DNA of 64,000 nucleotides, from the NCBI RefSeq assembly GCF_900111395.1, contig NZ_FOHV01000012.1, positions 31,868 to 95,867 on the forward strand. The letters are read 5' to 3'. This document shows positions 29,341 to 38,242 of the stretch, one piece after another. Position numbers and translations under genes: made by a program. The notes beneath the pieces are model-generated. The model did not search any database and was not told where the DNA came from. It saw only the letters and a list, made by a program, of their open reading frames with translations. The first letter of the stretch is position 1; each line of letters begins with the position of its first letter. The stretch is from Thorsellia anophelis DSM 18579 (GTDB taxonomy: Bacteria > Pseudomonadota > Gammaproteobacteria > Enterobacterales > Thorselliaceae).

Positions 29341-29762
29341 TGCTCTAAGTAGGTAACATTGCCCTATTTATCCCCTTCTATCTTAAATAAGAATGGCTTT
29401 TTAACGGGTGCTTCTATAGCACCCATTTACTTTAAAAATTGCTGAAACCATAAAATTCTTACTTATACTGCTAGCCTATCTAATATTTTACTAATCTAGT
29501 TTATCGTTTAAAACCATATTCATTTAATATAACAGCACTGTCTCATATGCTTAAGCCGCATATAAATTTAATCACCTATCTCACAATGATTGTCAGCAAG
29601 GAATTTTACTAGCTAATTAGCCTAATCAGCTGATGAAATTCACCTTGCATATTAACCTGTAATTAGTTAATATTGTGCGTTATGTGTAGCTTAAGTGTTA
29701 CTAATATTCAACATAAACCAAATTCTTTATTAATTTCTTTTTCTAATCTTACAGGTAGATTT
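29341..29762. other. glmM-secG intergenic region
   Basis: 422 bp. A short hairpin GGGTGC / GCACCC (29406-29424, loop TTCTATA) is a probable glmM terminator. The reading frame upstream of secG is open to 29673 but lacks coding character. Confidence 0.45.
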
Positions 29763-30173
29763 ATGCAAGCGATACTATTAGTTATATTCTTGTTTGTTGC
29801 AATGGCAATTATTGCTCTTGTCTTATTACAACAAGGCAAAGGGTCTGGTATGGGTGCCTCTTTCGGTGCTGGTGCTTCTGCGACATTATTTGGTTCAAGT
29901 GGTAGCAGTAACTTTATGTCTCGTACAACAGGAATACTTGTCGCGATATTCTTCATTTTAAGCTTAGTACTTGGAAATTTAAGTAATCGTCAACTTGCAC
30001 AAGGCCCTACAATTCGTGATTCTGGTGAGTTTGACCCGACTAGCATACAGCAATCAGTTGTGCCAACTACCCCATCTGTTACCTTGCCATCTACAAATGA
30101 GGCGGCTCCAGAACAAGCTATTCCAGGAACTGAAACGTCTACACCAACTAATCAGCCTGAAATACCTCAGTAA
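29763..30173 (+). CDS. secG: Protein translocase subunit SecG
   Basis: Small membrane subunit of the SecYEG channel. Two helices flank the conserved loop QQGKGSGMGASFGAGASATLF, followed by GSSGSSNFMSRTT. The ATG at 29763 (AGGT upstream) matches the E. coli start; the upstream open frame is spurious. 136 aa, with a longer Pro/Thr-rich C-terminal tail than E. coli SecG (110 aa). The position before leuU is conserved. Confidence 0.95.
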   Translation: MQAILLVIFLFVAMAIIALVLLQQGKGSGMGASFGAGASATLFGSSGSSNFMSRTTGILVAIFFILSLVLGNLSNRQLAQGPTIRDSGEFDPTSIQQSVVPTTPSVTLPSTNEAAPEQAIPGTETSTPTNQPEIPQ

Positions 30174-30187
30174 TTTTGATATTATTT

Positions 30188-30227
30188 CTGCATTAAAGAG
30201 GCAGCATTAGCTGCCTTTTTAATGCAG
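30188..30227 (+). terminator. Terminator after secG
   Basis: A long stem of 17-18 bp (inner AGGCAGC / GCTGCCT, loop ATTA, outer CTGCATTAAA / TTTAATGCAG) with T-rich 3' arm. Confidence 0.85.
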
Positions 30228-30616
30228 TTTTAAAATACTTAGAATACCATTAAAATAGACGATTTCTCTTTCATTAATAATAAACATATAATTTCAATCT
30301 GAATATTTAAAATCAGAGTGTTCAGCATTTTATAATAAATATTTTATAAAATTGTTATATTGCTTATAAATCCTTTTTTCAAATACAAACCTTTATTTTA
30401 TAACCCTTAGGTATTGTCCATTCTAGACAGTGTTTTTATTTTTTCTTAATGGCGTTCAGCATACAGCACCGAAATGATGAATAATTAACCTGTATTTGGA
30501 AGAAAATTAAGCAATCAAACATGGTCACTTTAAATAAAGTTGAATTTTATCACTTTAAATATTACAATTACCCTATTGAATTAGTTTTTATATATTTAAG
30601 ATTCAAAGTCAAAAAT
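30228..30616. other. secG-tRNA spacer
   Basis: About 390 bp, AT-rich, which must hold the tRNA promoter. I see no clear -35/-10 pair and no ORF. Confidence 0.3.
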
Positions 30617-30703
30617 GCCGAGGTGGTGGAATTGGTAGACACGCTACCTTGAGGTGGTAGTGCCCATTAGGGCTTACGGGTTCAAGTCCCGTCTTCGGTA
30701 CCA
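30617..30703 (+). tRNA. leuU: tRNA-Leu(GAG)
   Basis: An 87-nt class II tRNA including an encoded CCA. The acceptor arm GCCGAGG pairs with CTTCGGT (two G-T pairs). The anticodon arm CTACC-TTGAGGT-GGTAG gives anticodon GAG. A variable arm (TGCCCATTAGGGCTT) and the T arm CGGGTTCAAGTCCCG follow. It lies after secG like E. coli leuU. Its 3' end is the insertion site of the adjacent genomic island. Confidence 0.97.
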
Positions 30704-30754
30704 ATTGACTAAAAACACAAATCAAGCCGCTATGTAAAGCGGCTTTTTTTATGC
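30681..30754 (+). repeat. Left attachment site (attL) of the genomic island
   Basis: The tRNA 3' end and the following sequence (TTCAAGTCCCGTCTTCGGTA, CCAATTGACTAAAAACACAA, then a hairpin AAGCCGC / GCGGCTT with T-run) recur at 61788-61856 with a few changes. The tRNA is restored whole on this side. The hairpin doubles as the tRNA terminator (30724-30750). Similarity to the right copy continues weakly for about 50 bp more. Confidence 0.88.
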
Positions 30755-30847
30755 CTTTAATAATAAAAAATCAATAACTTAAGCTAGTTTTGTGTATTTT
30801 TTAATCACCAATAGTCAACTGAGTTCAACCCACATCAAGCACTTGAA

Positions 30848-30894
30848 GTTGGTACAAATGATGGTATATTGAGTTCCATAACTTTTATACCAAC
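30848..30894. repeat. Candidate integrase arm sites, left end
   Basis: GTTGGTACA (30848-30856), GATGGTATA (30860-30868) and TATACCAAC (30886-30894, the inverse of GTTGGTATA) lie just before the integrase gene. The same 9-mer occurs twice at the right end of the island (61718-61738), the pattern expected of arm-type integrase sites. Confidence 0.5.
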
Positions 30895-30909
30895 ACATTT
30901 GAGGTAACT

Positions 30910-32178
30910 ATGGCACTGACTGAACTTAAGATTAAAAACGTTAAACCTGAAGAGAAGCAATTTAAGCTCACTGATGGTGAAGGGATGCATTTACTAGTAC
31001 ATCCGAATGGTTCTAAATACTGGCGATTACAATACCGTTTTGATGGGAAACAAAAGATGTTAGCCCTTGGAACATACCCAGATGTTTCACTAGCTAAAGC
31101 AAGAGAACTAAGAGCAGAATACCGTAAATATCTAAAAGAAGGCATTGATCCTGCCCTTATTAAAGCTAATGGTGGCAAACCAATAGATAAAGATGATATA
31201 CCAACAGAAATCATCAAATTCAAAGATGTCGCCGTTGAATGGCATAAATCTAATAATACATGGAGTGATTATCATCGCAAAAGAGTATTAAGTAGCCTAG
31301 AAGCAAATATATTCCCAAGCATAGGCGATAGTGATATCAGAAAACTAACCACTCGCGATTTATGGCTACCAATTAAAGCCGTTGAAAACTCAGGCAGAAT
31401 TGAAGTTGCACAACGTATGCTTCAAAGAATTAAGTCTATCATGCGTTTTGCTGTCCAAACAGGGATTTTAACCTATAATCCATCTCATGACCTTACTGGT
31501 GCAGTAGCCCCACAAAAAGTTAAACACCGCCCTGCTCTACCTTTAGAAAAATTACCAGAGTTACTAGCCAGAATAGATAACTATCAAGGTAAGTTGCTGA
31601 CTAAATTAGCAGTAAAGCTTTCATTATTGATTTTTATTCGTTCGAGTGAACTTAGATTTGCTAGATGGGAAGAAATTGATTTTGATAAAGCGATCTGGAC
31701 GATACCCGCTGAGCGTGAAGCATTAGATGGTGTTAAATACTCATCTAGAGGCTCAAAAATGCGCACGCCACATCTAGTCCCACTGAGCCGTCAGGCAATA
31801 GAAATATTGCGTGAGATACAGGAAATTAGCGGGGATAAACCTATTATCTTCATAGGAGATCGTGACTCTACAAAAGTCATGAGTGAAGGAACCGTTAATA
31901 AAGCACTAGCTCGCATGGGGTATGACACTAAAACAGAGGTTTGTGGACATGGATTTAGAACTATGGCTTGTAGTTCATTAATTGAATCGGGGAAATGGTC
32001 TAGGGATGCGGTAGAACGCCAAATGAGCCATCAAGAGCGTAATGGCGTTAGGGCTGCCTACATTCATAAGGCTGAGCATATTAATGAACGTAGGCTAATG
32101 ATGCAATGGTGGGCAGATTTTTTGGATGCTAATACCAAAGAAACTACAGCACCATTTGATTTTCATGTTACAAGTTGA
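30910..32178 (+). CDS. Tyrosine-type integrase, P4 family
   Basis: A 422-aa tyrosine recombinase. The N-terminal DUF4102 arm-binding domain (TDGEGMHLLVHPNGSKYWRL...LALGTYPDVSLAKAR) and a SAM-like core-binding domain precede the catalytic domain. Catalytic residues seen are Arg249 (SSELRFARW), His347 and Arg350 (GHGFRTMA), His374 and the nucleophile Tyr384 (RAAYIHKAEH). All are present, so it should be active. A GAGGTAAC ribosome site lies upstream. Its position directly inside a tRNA gene with att repeats makes it the island's integrase, and it should also cut the element out, perhaps helped by the AlpA proteins. Confidence 0.95.
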   Translation: MALTELKIKNVKPEEKQFKLTDGEGMHLLVHPNGSKYWRLQYRFDGKQKMLALGTYPDVSLAKARELRAEYRKYLKEGIDPALIKANGGKPIDKDDIPTEIIKFKDVAVEWHKSNNTWSDYHRKRVLSSLEANIFPSIGDSDIRKLTTRDLWLPIKAVENSGRIEVAQRMLQRIKSIMRFAVQTGILTYNPSHDLTGAVAPQKVKHRPALPLEKLPELLARIDNYQGKLLTKLAVKLSLLIFIRSSELRFARWEEIDFDKAIWTIPAEREALDGVKYSSRGSKMRTPHLVPLSRQAIEILREIQEISGDKPIIFIGDRDSTKVMSEGTVNKALARMGYDTKTEVCGHGFRTMACSSLIESGKWSRDAVERQMSHQERNGVRAAYIHKAEHINERRLMMQWWADFLDANTKETTAPFDFHVTS

Positions 32179-32195
32179 AGATATTCAGCAAAACA

Positions 32196-33728
32196 TTAAT
32201 TATTTAGCCTTAAATATGTATTATCTATTATAGGGCTTAAACAAAAATCAAATTCTGATTTATATTCAATTACATACTTTTTAAAAGGAGTACTACCATG
32301 CTCAATCGGCACATAGTACAGTTCTTTTCCTAGTATTGTAAATATTGGTTGAGAAATTTTTTTTAACTCATTAAATTGTCTATCATATTTAACTATATTT
32401 TTAGCTGCCTCACCTGATTTTTTTTTAATCACTCTTATTTTCTTTTGATTGATTATCTCATTAAAAAGCTTACTGAATACTTCTTTATTATTTATTATCC
32501 TATAATCCTTACTCATAAATTTTCTAAGCAGCGAAAGTTGTTTTTTTAATATTGAAATAAACTCATTAGAATTAATACTATATGTCAAGCTAGCAATTAC
32601 TGCCTTCATCTTTTCATTTATAGCATTAACATCTTCAATTCTAATTGCCATAGTAATCCTGATTAGAAATAAAAATGACAAGGATTCAATAAAGAATGCA
32701 TCAAATTCAGCTTTTAAAATAAAATCATTAACCAAATGAAAATAGTTACCATTATTGAAACATGCAATTTCAGTTAAAGGGAGATATTCGGCCTTATAGT
32801 TTTTTAAATTAAACTTATTGCTCATTTCATAAATTGAAATTCGATATGCTACTAATAAAAAAAAGTCATTATCAAAATTATCTTTGAATACTATTCTTTT
32901 AAAGTTTTCTGTTATACATACATTACTAGTATTTTTAAGAATCGAATATCGTTCTTTTAAGCAATCACCAAATTCAAAATTCATGTACATACATGACTCA
33001 TTATTTATGATCTCATTGCAAGTTTTTAATATCTTATTCGGTAGAATATTAGCTGTTCTAGGATCAACAACTATATTAATATAGCTATAGATTCCTCTTT
33101 TACAACTAATATTTTGAGTCATTTCTATCATGTGTGATACTTTGCGCTCAAGTATGATTGAGTCTAGCTTTAATAAGAAATACCCTAGTACAAAGTCTTG
33201 GTAATCAATAATAATCAAACGTGAGATCAATTTTCGATAGTCTTCGCATTCTCGTTTAACTTGTAACCATAGTGATGTTGTAAATAGTTTACTATAATAT
33301 TCACCAACCTCTACTTGAGAAAAAAAGTCATTAACATCTTGGTTTTTAACTAATTTATTAACTAGATAGTCTACATCCAATAACGAATTCTTATTTTTAA
33401 GATGTCGTTCAATTACAGTAACATGGTTAGGTAACTTAGCTAAATCACTTAATTCTAAACAACTTATACGCAAATGTTTTTTAGTTACGAATGAACCTTT
33501 TTTAGGCACATTAACTCTAACTACAGGTATTGTTTCAGCATAGTCGGATGGGATTTCATGCTCACGCCCTTTCTTTTTCAGGTATCTATAATAGCATTTC
33601 TTACAAATTCCCATTCTCCTAGCTTCATCAGATTCAGTGAAACACTTATTAGCGCATCTATTTCTACAGACGGGCTTTTTTCTCTTTTCTCTCCTGTGTG
33701 TTTTTTGAACTAATCCAGTTTCATTCAT
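32196..33728 (-). CDS. Unknown protein with N-terminal Cys-rich zinc-binding-like motif
   Basis: I do not recognise this 510-aa protein. The first 50 residues are basic (THRREKRKKP) and contain Cys21, Cys25, Cys29, then Cys42 and Cys45 in ICKKCYYRYL, a likely zinc-binding knuckle for nucleic acid. The rest is rich in Ile, Asn, Lys and predicted mostly helical, with no P-loop, nuclease or methylase motif that I can see. It is convergent with the integrase, ending 17 bp after it, which is a common place for island cargo, often regulatory or defensive. An inverted repeat lies 72 bp upstream. Function unknown. Confidence 0.7.
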   Translation of the reverse strand: MNETGLVQKTHRREKRKKPVCRNRCANKCFTESDEARRMGICKKCYYRYLKKKGREHEIPSDYAETIPVVRVNVPKKGSFVTKKHLRISCLELSDLAKLPNHVTVIERHLKNKNSLLDVDYLVNKLVKNQDVNDFFSQVEVGEYYSKLFTTSLWLQVKRECEDYRKLISRLIIIDYQDFVLGYFLLKLDSIILERKVSHMIEMTQNISCKRGIYSYINIVVDPRTANILPNKILKTCNEIINNESCMYMNFEFGDCLKERYSILKNTSNVCITENFKRIVFKDNFDNDFFLLVAYRISIYEMSNKFNLKNYKAEYLPLTEIACFNNGNYFHLVNDFILKAEFDAFFIESLSFLFLIRITMAIRIEDVNAINEKMKAVIASLTYSINSNEFISILKKQLSLLRKFMSKDYRIINNKEVFSKLFNEIINQKKIRVIKKKSGEAAKNIVKYDRQFNELKKISQPIFTILGKELYYVPIEHGSTPFKKYVIEYKSEFDFCLSPIIDNTYLRLNN

Positions 33729-34168
33729 TTTGTAATGTTCTCAATCAGTGGCTTAATAAATTTTGTTGTTACTTTAAACGCATTCTTCACCTAACAAAAT
33801 ATAACATCTGTTATTATGTTATACAAGTATTTAACGTGGGCCAAATGTAAGATAAAAAACCTTAAAAATTTCCGAAAAAAATTTCCCAACCCCTGAAAAC
33901 ATTGAGTTACAAGCTAGTTTATGCCGAATTTATTCAACTGATATTCACATACCTATAGCAATAGAAATTGTAGTGATTGATATGCTACCGATACAAATTA
34001 CCATGACTAAGATCCACTTTAACGGCCATGAAGTAATCGTTACACACAATACCATAACTCGGATTGATTCTCAATTCATCCAACACATTTACTGGTAGCG
34101 TGTAAAAAAATACGGCAACCGCCTTTAGTGTGAACCAAATTCTTATCACACGCTGAAGGATACATGAC
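33729..34168. other. Divergent control region of unknown gene and alpA
   Basis: 440 bp. A perfect inverted repeat TATAACAT / ATGTTATA with an 8-nt spacer (33800-33823) is an operator candidate for the 510-codon gene. The remainder precedes the first alpA gene, which has GAAGGA as ribosome site. Confidence 0.45.
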
Positions 34169-34381
34169 ATGCATAACTTACACATTGACATTAATACCGA
34201 CCAACTCGTTGACATGAAATTCATTACCGCTTTTACTGGTTTAACCGATAAATGGTTTTATAAGTTAATTCAAGATGGGGAATTTCCGAAACCAATTAAA
34301 ATGGGGAGATCATCTCGATGGTTAAAAAGTGAAGTGGAAGGTTGGCTAATCGAAAAAATTAACAAATCCCGTCACCCTTAA
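34169..34381 (+). CDS. AlpA family regulator (copy 1)
   Basis: A 70-aa winged-helix/MerR-like DNA-binding protein of the AlpA (phage_AlpA) family: KFITAFTGLTDKWFYKLIQD, then FPKPIKMGRSSRWLKSEVEGWL. AlpA proteins activate integrase genes or act as excision factors in P4-like islands. GAAGGA lies eight bases before the ATG. A paralogue follows after 87 bp. The pair opens the island's rightward module. Confidence 0.88.
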   Translation: MHNLHIDINTDQLVDMKFITAFTGLTDKWFYKLIQDGEFPKPIKMGRSSRWLKSEVEGWLIEKINKSRHP

Positions 34382-34468
34382 TTCCCTTCTCAATCTAAGT
34401 ATCTCAACTGCAATTTTTTATATACCTATAACATCCAAGTGAACATAATTAAACTATGGAGGTTACTA

Positions 34469-34693
34469 ATGGAGCAAACACAATTAAATAATTTAGCTAA
34501 TACCAAATTGGTAGATATGAAATTCATCACTCATAAAACTGGCCTTACTGATAAATGGTTTTATAAGTTAATACAACTGAACCAATTCCCAAAGCCTATT
34601 AAATTAGGCCGCTCATCAAGATGGCTAGAAAGTGATTTCAATAATTGGCTGCTAGATAAAATAAACAAATCAAAATCGCAATCATCTTACTAA
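34469..34693 (+). CDS. AlpA family regulator (copy 2)
   Basis: A 74-aa paralogue of the preceding protein (FITHKTGLTDKWFYKLIQLN, FPKPIKLGRSSRWLESDFNNWL). The frame is open from 34439, but the ATG at 34469 follows GGAGG at proper distance. The two AlpA copies share most residues of the DNA-binding part but differ at their ends, suggesting an old duplication with separate targets. It lies 18 bp before the Bet gene and is probably co-transcribed with it. Confidence 0.85.
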   Translation: MEQTQLNNLANTKLVDMKFITHKTGLTDKWFYKLIQLNQFPKPIKLGRSSRWLESDFNNWLLDKINKSKSQSSY

Positions 34694-34711
34694 ATAATTA
34701 AGGAGTTAATG

Positions 34712-35587
34712 ATGGAGAGTAAAAATATAATAAATCGCTTTGCTGAAAAAATGAATATTGATGCAAATAATGTTTTTGGAATATTAAAAGCCACGGCATT
34801 TAAACAGCGTGATGGCAATGAACCTAGCAATGAACAAATGATGGCTTTATTATTAGTAGCACATCAATATGGGCTAAATCCATTTACTAAGGAAATATTT
34901 GCTTTTCCTGATAAGCAGGCTGGGATAATACCTGTTGTGGGTGTTGATGGGTGGTCTCGTATTATTAATCATCACGACCAATTTGATGGGATGGAATTTA
35001 TTCAGGCTGATAATTATTTAAGTTACCCTGATGCAAAAGCTTGTCCTGAATGGATACAGTGTATTATTTATCGTAAGGATAGAAGTCATCCAATTAAAGT
35101 AATTGAATATTTAGATGAGGTCTATCGTTTGCCATTTGAATCAAAAAACAATGGTGGTTATAAGATTTTATCAGCGTGGCAATCGCATACCAAACGAATG
35201 TTGAGGCATAAAGCGATGATTCAGTGCGCACGCCTAGCGTTTGGCTTTGTTGGGATTTATGATAATGATGAAGCTGAAAATATCATTGCAGGTGGGCAAA
35301 CTACAACGATTATTGATATCGGAGCAATTGATATGAATAAAATATCAGATAGGACTAAACAATTAACTAAAAAGTTAGTTGATAGAGCCATATCTACACA
35401 AGCATGGGAGAGTGCCATGAATTATTGTCAGGAACAATTTAGTGGGGTTGAAAGGCGATATGTTGAATTAACACTCATTAAAGCTAGAGAAAATAATGTG
35501 GTTAAACTTGCTCACCCAGATGGCAATTCAACTGTTATTGAATCCAACACATCTAATTCGCATGAGGAAATTAAGGAGGGTCAATGA
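34712..35587 (+). CDS. bet: Phage recombinase Bet/RecT-like ssDNA annealing protein
   Basis: Single-strand annealing protein of the Bet/RecT (Red beta) family, 291 aa. Recognisable segments are MMALLLVAHQYGLNPFTKEIFAFPD, IIPVVGVDGWSRIINHH, PIKVIEYLDEVYR and SAWQSHTKRMLRHKAMIQCARLAFGFVGIYD. It pairs homologous single strands produced by the exonuclease encoded next, whose start overlaps its stop (ATGA). Two ATGs stand in tandem (34709, 34712); AGGAG spacing favours the second. The related SXT/R391 elements carry bet and exo in the same way. Confidence 0.92.
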   Translation: MESKNIINRFAEKMNIDANNVFGILKATAFKQRDGNEPSNEQMMALLLVAHQYGLNPFTKEIFAFPDKQAGIIPVVGVDGWSRIINHHDQFDGMEFIQADNYLSYPDAKACPEWIQCIIYRKDRSHPIKVIEYLDEVYRLPFESKNNGGYKILSAWQSHTKRMLRHKAMIQCARLAFGFVGIYDNDEAENIIAGGQTTTIIDIGAIDMNKISDRTKQLTKKLVDRAISTQAWESAMNYCQEQFSGVERRYVELTLIKARENNVVKLAHPDGNSTVIESNTSNSHEEIKEGQ

Positions 35588-36855
35588 AAATTATAGATAT
35601 CAAACCGCGCACAGCTGATTGGCATCAATGGCGGTCTGAAGGTATCGGGGCATCGGAATCCAGCGTCATTCTATCTGAATCTCCTTATAAAACACCTTGG
35701 CAATTATGGGCTGAAAAATGTGGTTTTATCTTTCCAGAACCATTAGATAACAACCCAAATGTCCAAAGAGGGATTCGACTTGAACCTATCGCAAGAGCAT
35801 ACCTCGAAGAAAAATTTCAAGAATTACTTTTGCCTTTATGTGCGCAATCAGATAACTACCCCTTTATACGTGCAAGCTTTGATGGGATAAATTCTAAAGG
35901 TGAACCCGTTGAAATTAAATGCCCTTCTCAAACGGTATTTGAAGAAGTTCAGCATTTAGGTATCAATAGTCCTACCTATCTACATTACATGATACAGGTG
36001 CAACACCAATTACTGGTATCAGATAGTAAAAGTGGCTGGTTAATATTTTACAGCCAAGATACTAAAGCAAATATAGAGACTCTTTCATTTAAAATAACAC
36101 GTGATGAAGAAATAATCGCTAAAATCATTACTGCTGCTCAATCATTTTGGGATTTAGTTCAAACACAAAAGCCCCCTATAAAATGTCCTAATAGAGATAC
36201 GTATATTCCCGAAGGTGAAGATAAAGTTGTTTGGCAATCACTTGCTTCTAAATATCACCAATTTGCGAAGCAAGCTCATGAACTTAATCTTCAACTTGAT
36301 GAAGTAAAGAGCGAGATCTCAAATCTAGAAAAATCATTTCTTCCATTGATGCACAATTTTGCTTATGCTGAATATGCAGGGGTTAAAATTGTACGTTACT
36401 GGTCACAGGGTCAGGTGGATTATTCAAAATTACTTGTCGATTTAGGACATCAAGTGACTACTTCACAACTTAATCACTATCGTAAAATGCCAATTGAGAA
36501 AATCAGGTTTACAAGCACCAATTTCAACTCACAAGCAAACTTAAATGAATCAAAGCAAAGTGTAGTCCCCTCTCTTTCCAATGCCAAAGATGAAATGGAA
36601 AAAGTACATATTTTGGCTGAAAATATTCAAAAGGAGACAAAGACCAAAAGACGCAAAGCAAAATCGACCTCAAAACATGAGAACACTATTAATAATACAC
36701 CGAGTAACAAAGGCACTGATCTAATTAACATTGCTAATGATGTCCTTCCTAATCAGGAGGTGACATCATTAGCAACGAAAGATCTGTCTAACACTCATAA
36801 TTTAGATCATGCATTAGTAGAACGACAAACACCCACTTCTTCATATTATTTCTAA
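35584..36855 (+). CDS. YqaJ-type (lambda Exo-like) exonuclease with disordered tail
   Basis: Alkaline exonuclease partner of Bet. The YqaJ domain covers about 1-240: DWHQWRSEGIGASESSVIL, Glu67 (RGIRLEP), Asp100 (ASFDG) and Glu110-x-Lys112 (EIKCP) form the metal site. It would chew 5' ends to give single strands for annealing. A helical middle is followed by a tail of about 100 residues that is polar, Lys/Asn/Thr-rich and probably disordered, ending SSYYF. The DUF3150 protein downstream has a similar tail ending SHYF. Start and bet stop overlap by four bases. Confidence 0.9.
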   Translation: MKIIDIKPRTADWHQWRSEGIGASESSVILSESPYKTPWQLWAEKCGFIFPEPLDNNPNVQRGIRLEPIARAYLEEKFQELLLPLCAQSDNYPFIRASFDGINSKGEPVEIKCPSQTVFEEVQHLGINSPTYLHYMIQVQHQLLVSDSKSGWLIFYSQDTKANIETLSFKITRDEEIIAKIITAAQSFWDLVQTQKPPIKCPNRDTYIPEGEDKVVWQSLASKYHQFAKQAHELNLQLDEVKSEISNLEKSFLPLMHNFAYAEYAGVKIVRYWSQGQVDYSKLLVDLGHQVTTSQLNHYRKMPIEKIRFTSTNFNSQANLNESKQSVVPSLSNAKDEMEKVHILAENIQKETKTKRRKAKSTSKHENTINNTPSNKGTDLINIANDVLPNQEVTSLATKDLSNTHNLDHALVERQTPTSSYYF

Positions 36856-37008
36856 TAAAGTTCAACTCAAAATTCGTCTATCACAACCCCATCTCATAAT
36901 CATCAGCTTAGTGTGTAAAAACGTTATCAGGTTAACTGGATTAATCATTCATATTTTAGTGTTAATTACAATTACTTAAATTATACCAAAATTTTTAGGA
37001 GCAAAATC

Positions 37009-37986
37009 ATGGCAAATACAAATCAATCAAACACCACGAAGTTTAAAATTGCAGAAACGTTCAACGTTGAAGCGCCACCTGAATTGCTGGTCGAAGCATT
37101 TGCTACCGATAATACAGATCCAGCCATTCCAAAGTTAGATAAAGACTATATCTTCCGTAAAGAAGAATTACGGGATGTACTCGCTTATCTATCTCACCCA
37201 GACGGTGATGGTATGTACATAACTGGGCCTACTGGATCAGGAAAAACAAGCCTTATTTGTCAAGTCGCGGCAAGACTTAACTGGCCAGTACAACAAGTCA
37301 ACGCACATGGGCGTCTGGAACTAAGCGACTTAATAGGTTACCTATCACTTATCAATGGCAATATGGTTTTTGTAGAAGGAGCATTAACCAAGGCTGTCCG
37401 TAACGGACATATACTTATTATTAACGAAATGGATTTAGCTGAACCTTCTGAATTAGCAGGGCTTAATGATTTACTTGAAGGAGCCCCATTAATGTTGTCG
37501 CAAAAAGATGGTGAAATCATCTATCCTCATCCAAAATTCAGGTTCATCGCAACTGGTAATAGTGCTGGTAGTGGAGATACGTCAGGACTATACCAAGGTG
37601 TTATGCAGCAAAATCTTGCATTTATGGATAGATTTAGGATGCTTGAAGTTAATTATCCTGATCCTAATATTGAAATAGATATACTTGCAAAAATTGCACC
37701 AGAACTGCCTGAACTATTTAGATCTAATATGGTAAAAATCGCCAACGATATTAGAAGACTTTTTATTGGTAGTCATAATGCAAGCGCTGAATTGAGCATC
37801 ACCTTATCTACTCGTACGCTCATTCGCTGGGCAAAATTAACCATTGCATTCAAGGGCGCACCGAATGCTTTAGAATATGCCTTAACAAGATCTCTAACAG
37901 CTAGAGCCGTGCCTGAACAACGTGAAGCCATTCACCGTATTGCAGCTGATACATTTGGGGAAGTTTGGACAAACTCACCGTCTTAA
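37009..37986 (+). CDS. CobS/MoxR-like AAA+ ATPase
   Basis: A 325-aa AAA+ ATPase of the CobS/MoxR group. Walker A is GPTGSGKT (73-80). The Walker B position reads ILIINEMDLAEP (about 135-146), and sensor 1 is FIATGNSAG. MoxR-type ATPases work with von Willebrand A partners as metal chelatases or protein remodellers. Here the partner is the CobT-like protein two genes on. This trio also occurs in SXT-type elements without any cobalamin pathway, so cobalt insertion is unlikely. An AGGAGC ribosome site lies upstream. Confidence 0.88.
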   Translation: MANTNQSNTTKFKIAETFNVEAPPELLVEAFATDNTDPAIPKLDKDYIFRKEELRDVLAYLSHPDGDGMYITGPTGSGKTSLICQVAARLNWPVQQVNAHGRLELSDLIGYLSLINGNMVFVEGALTKAVRNGHILIINEMDLAEPSELAGLNDLLEGAPLMLSQKDGEIIYPHPKFRFIATGNSAGSGDTSGLYQGVMQQNLAFMDRFRMLEVNYPDPNIEIDILAKIAPELPELFRSNMVKIANDIRRLFIGSHNASAELSITLSTRTLIRWAKLTIAFKGAPNALEYALTRSLTARAVPEQREAIHRIAADTFGEVWTNSPS

Positions 37987-38242
37987 TCCCAACACCAAAT
38001 ATCTCACTTACACTTTAAAAATTAACTGTGAACATTGTTGTAATGTTTAAGCCTGCCTTTTTAATTAAATCTAAAGTCAATTCATAACGTTCCATACCTT
38101 AAACCATTTGGGAAGTTCAAGTCATTTATGACCCTATGTACTTAAATGTAATCCCTTACATTTGAATTAATGACTACGTCTGATGGCATTTAGATCATGC
38201 ATCATTAAACACAGTTAACACTAACACAAAAGGAAACTTATT

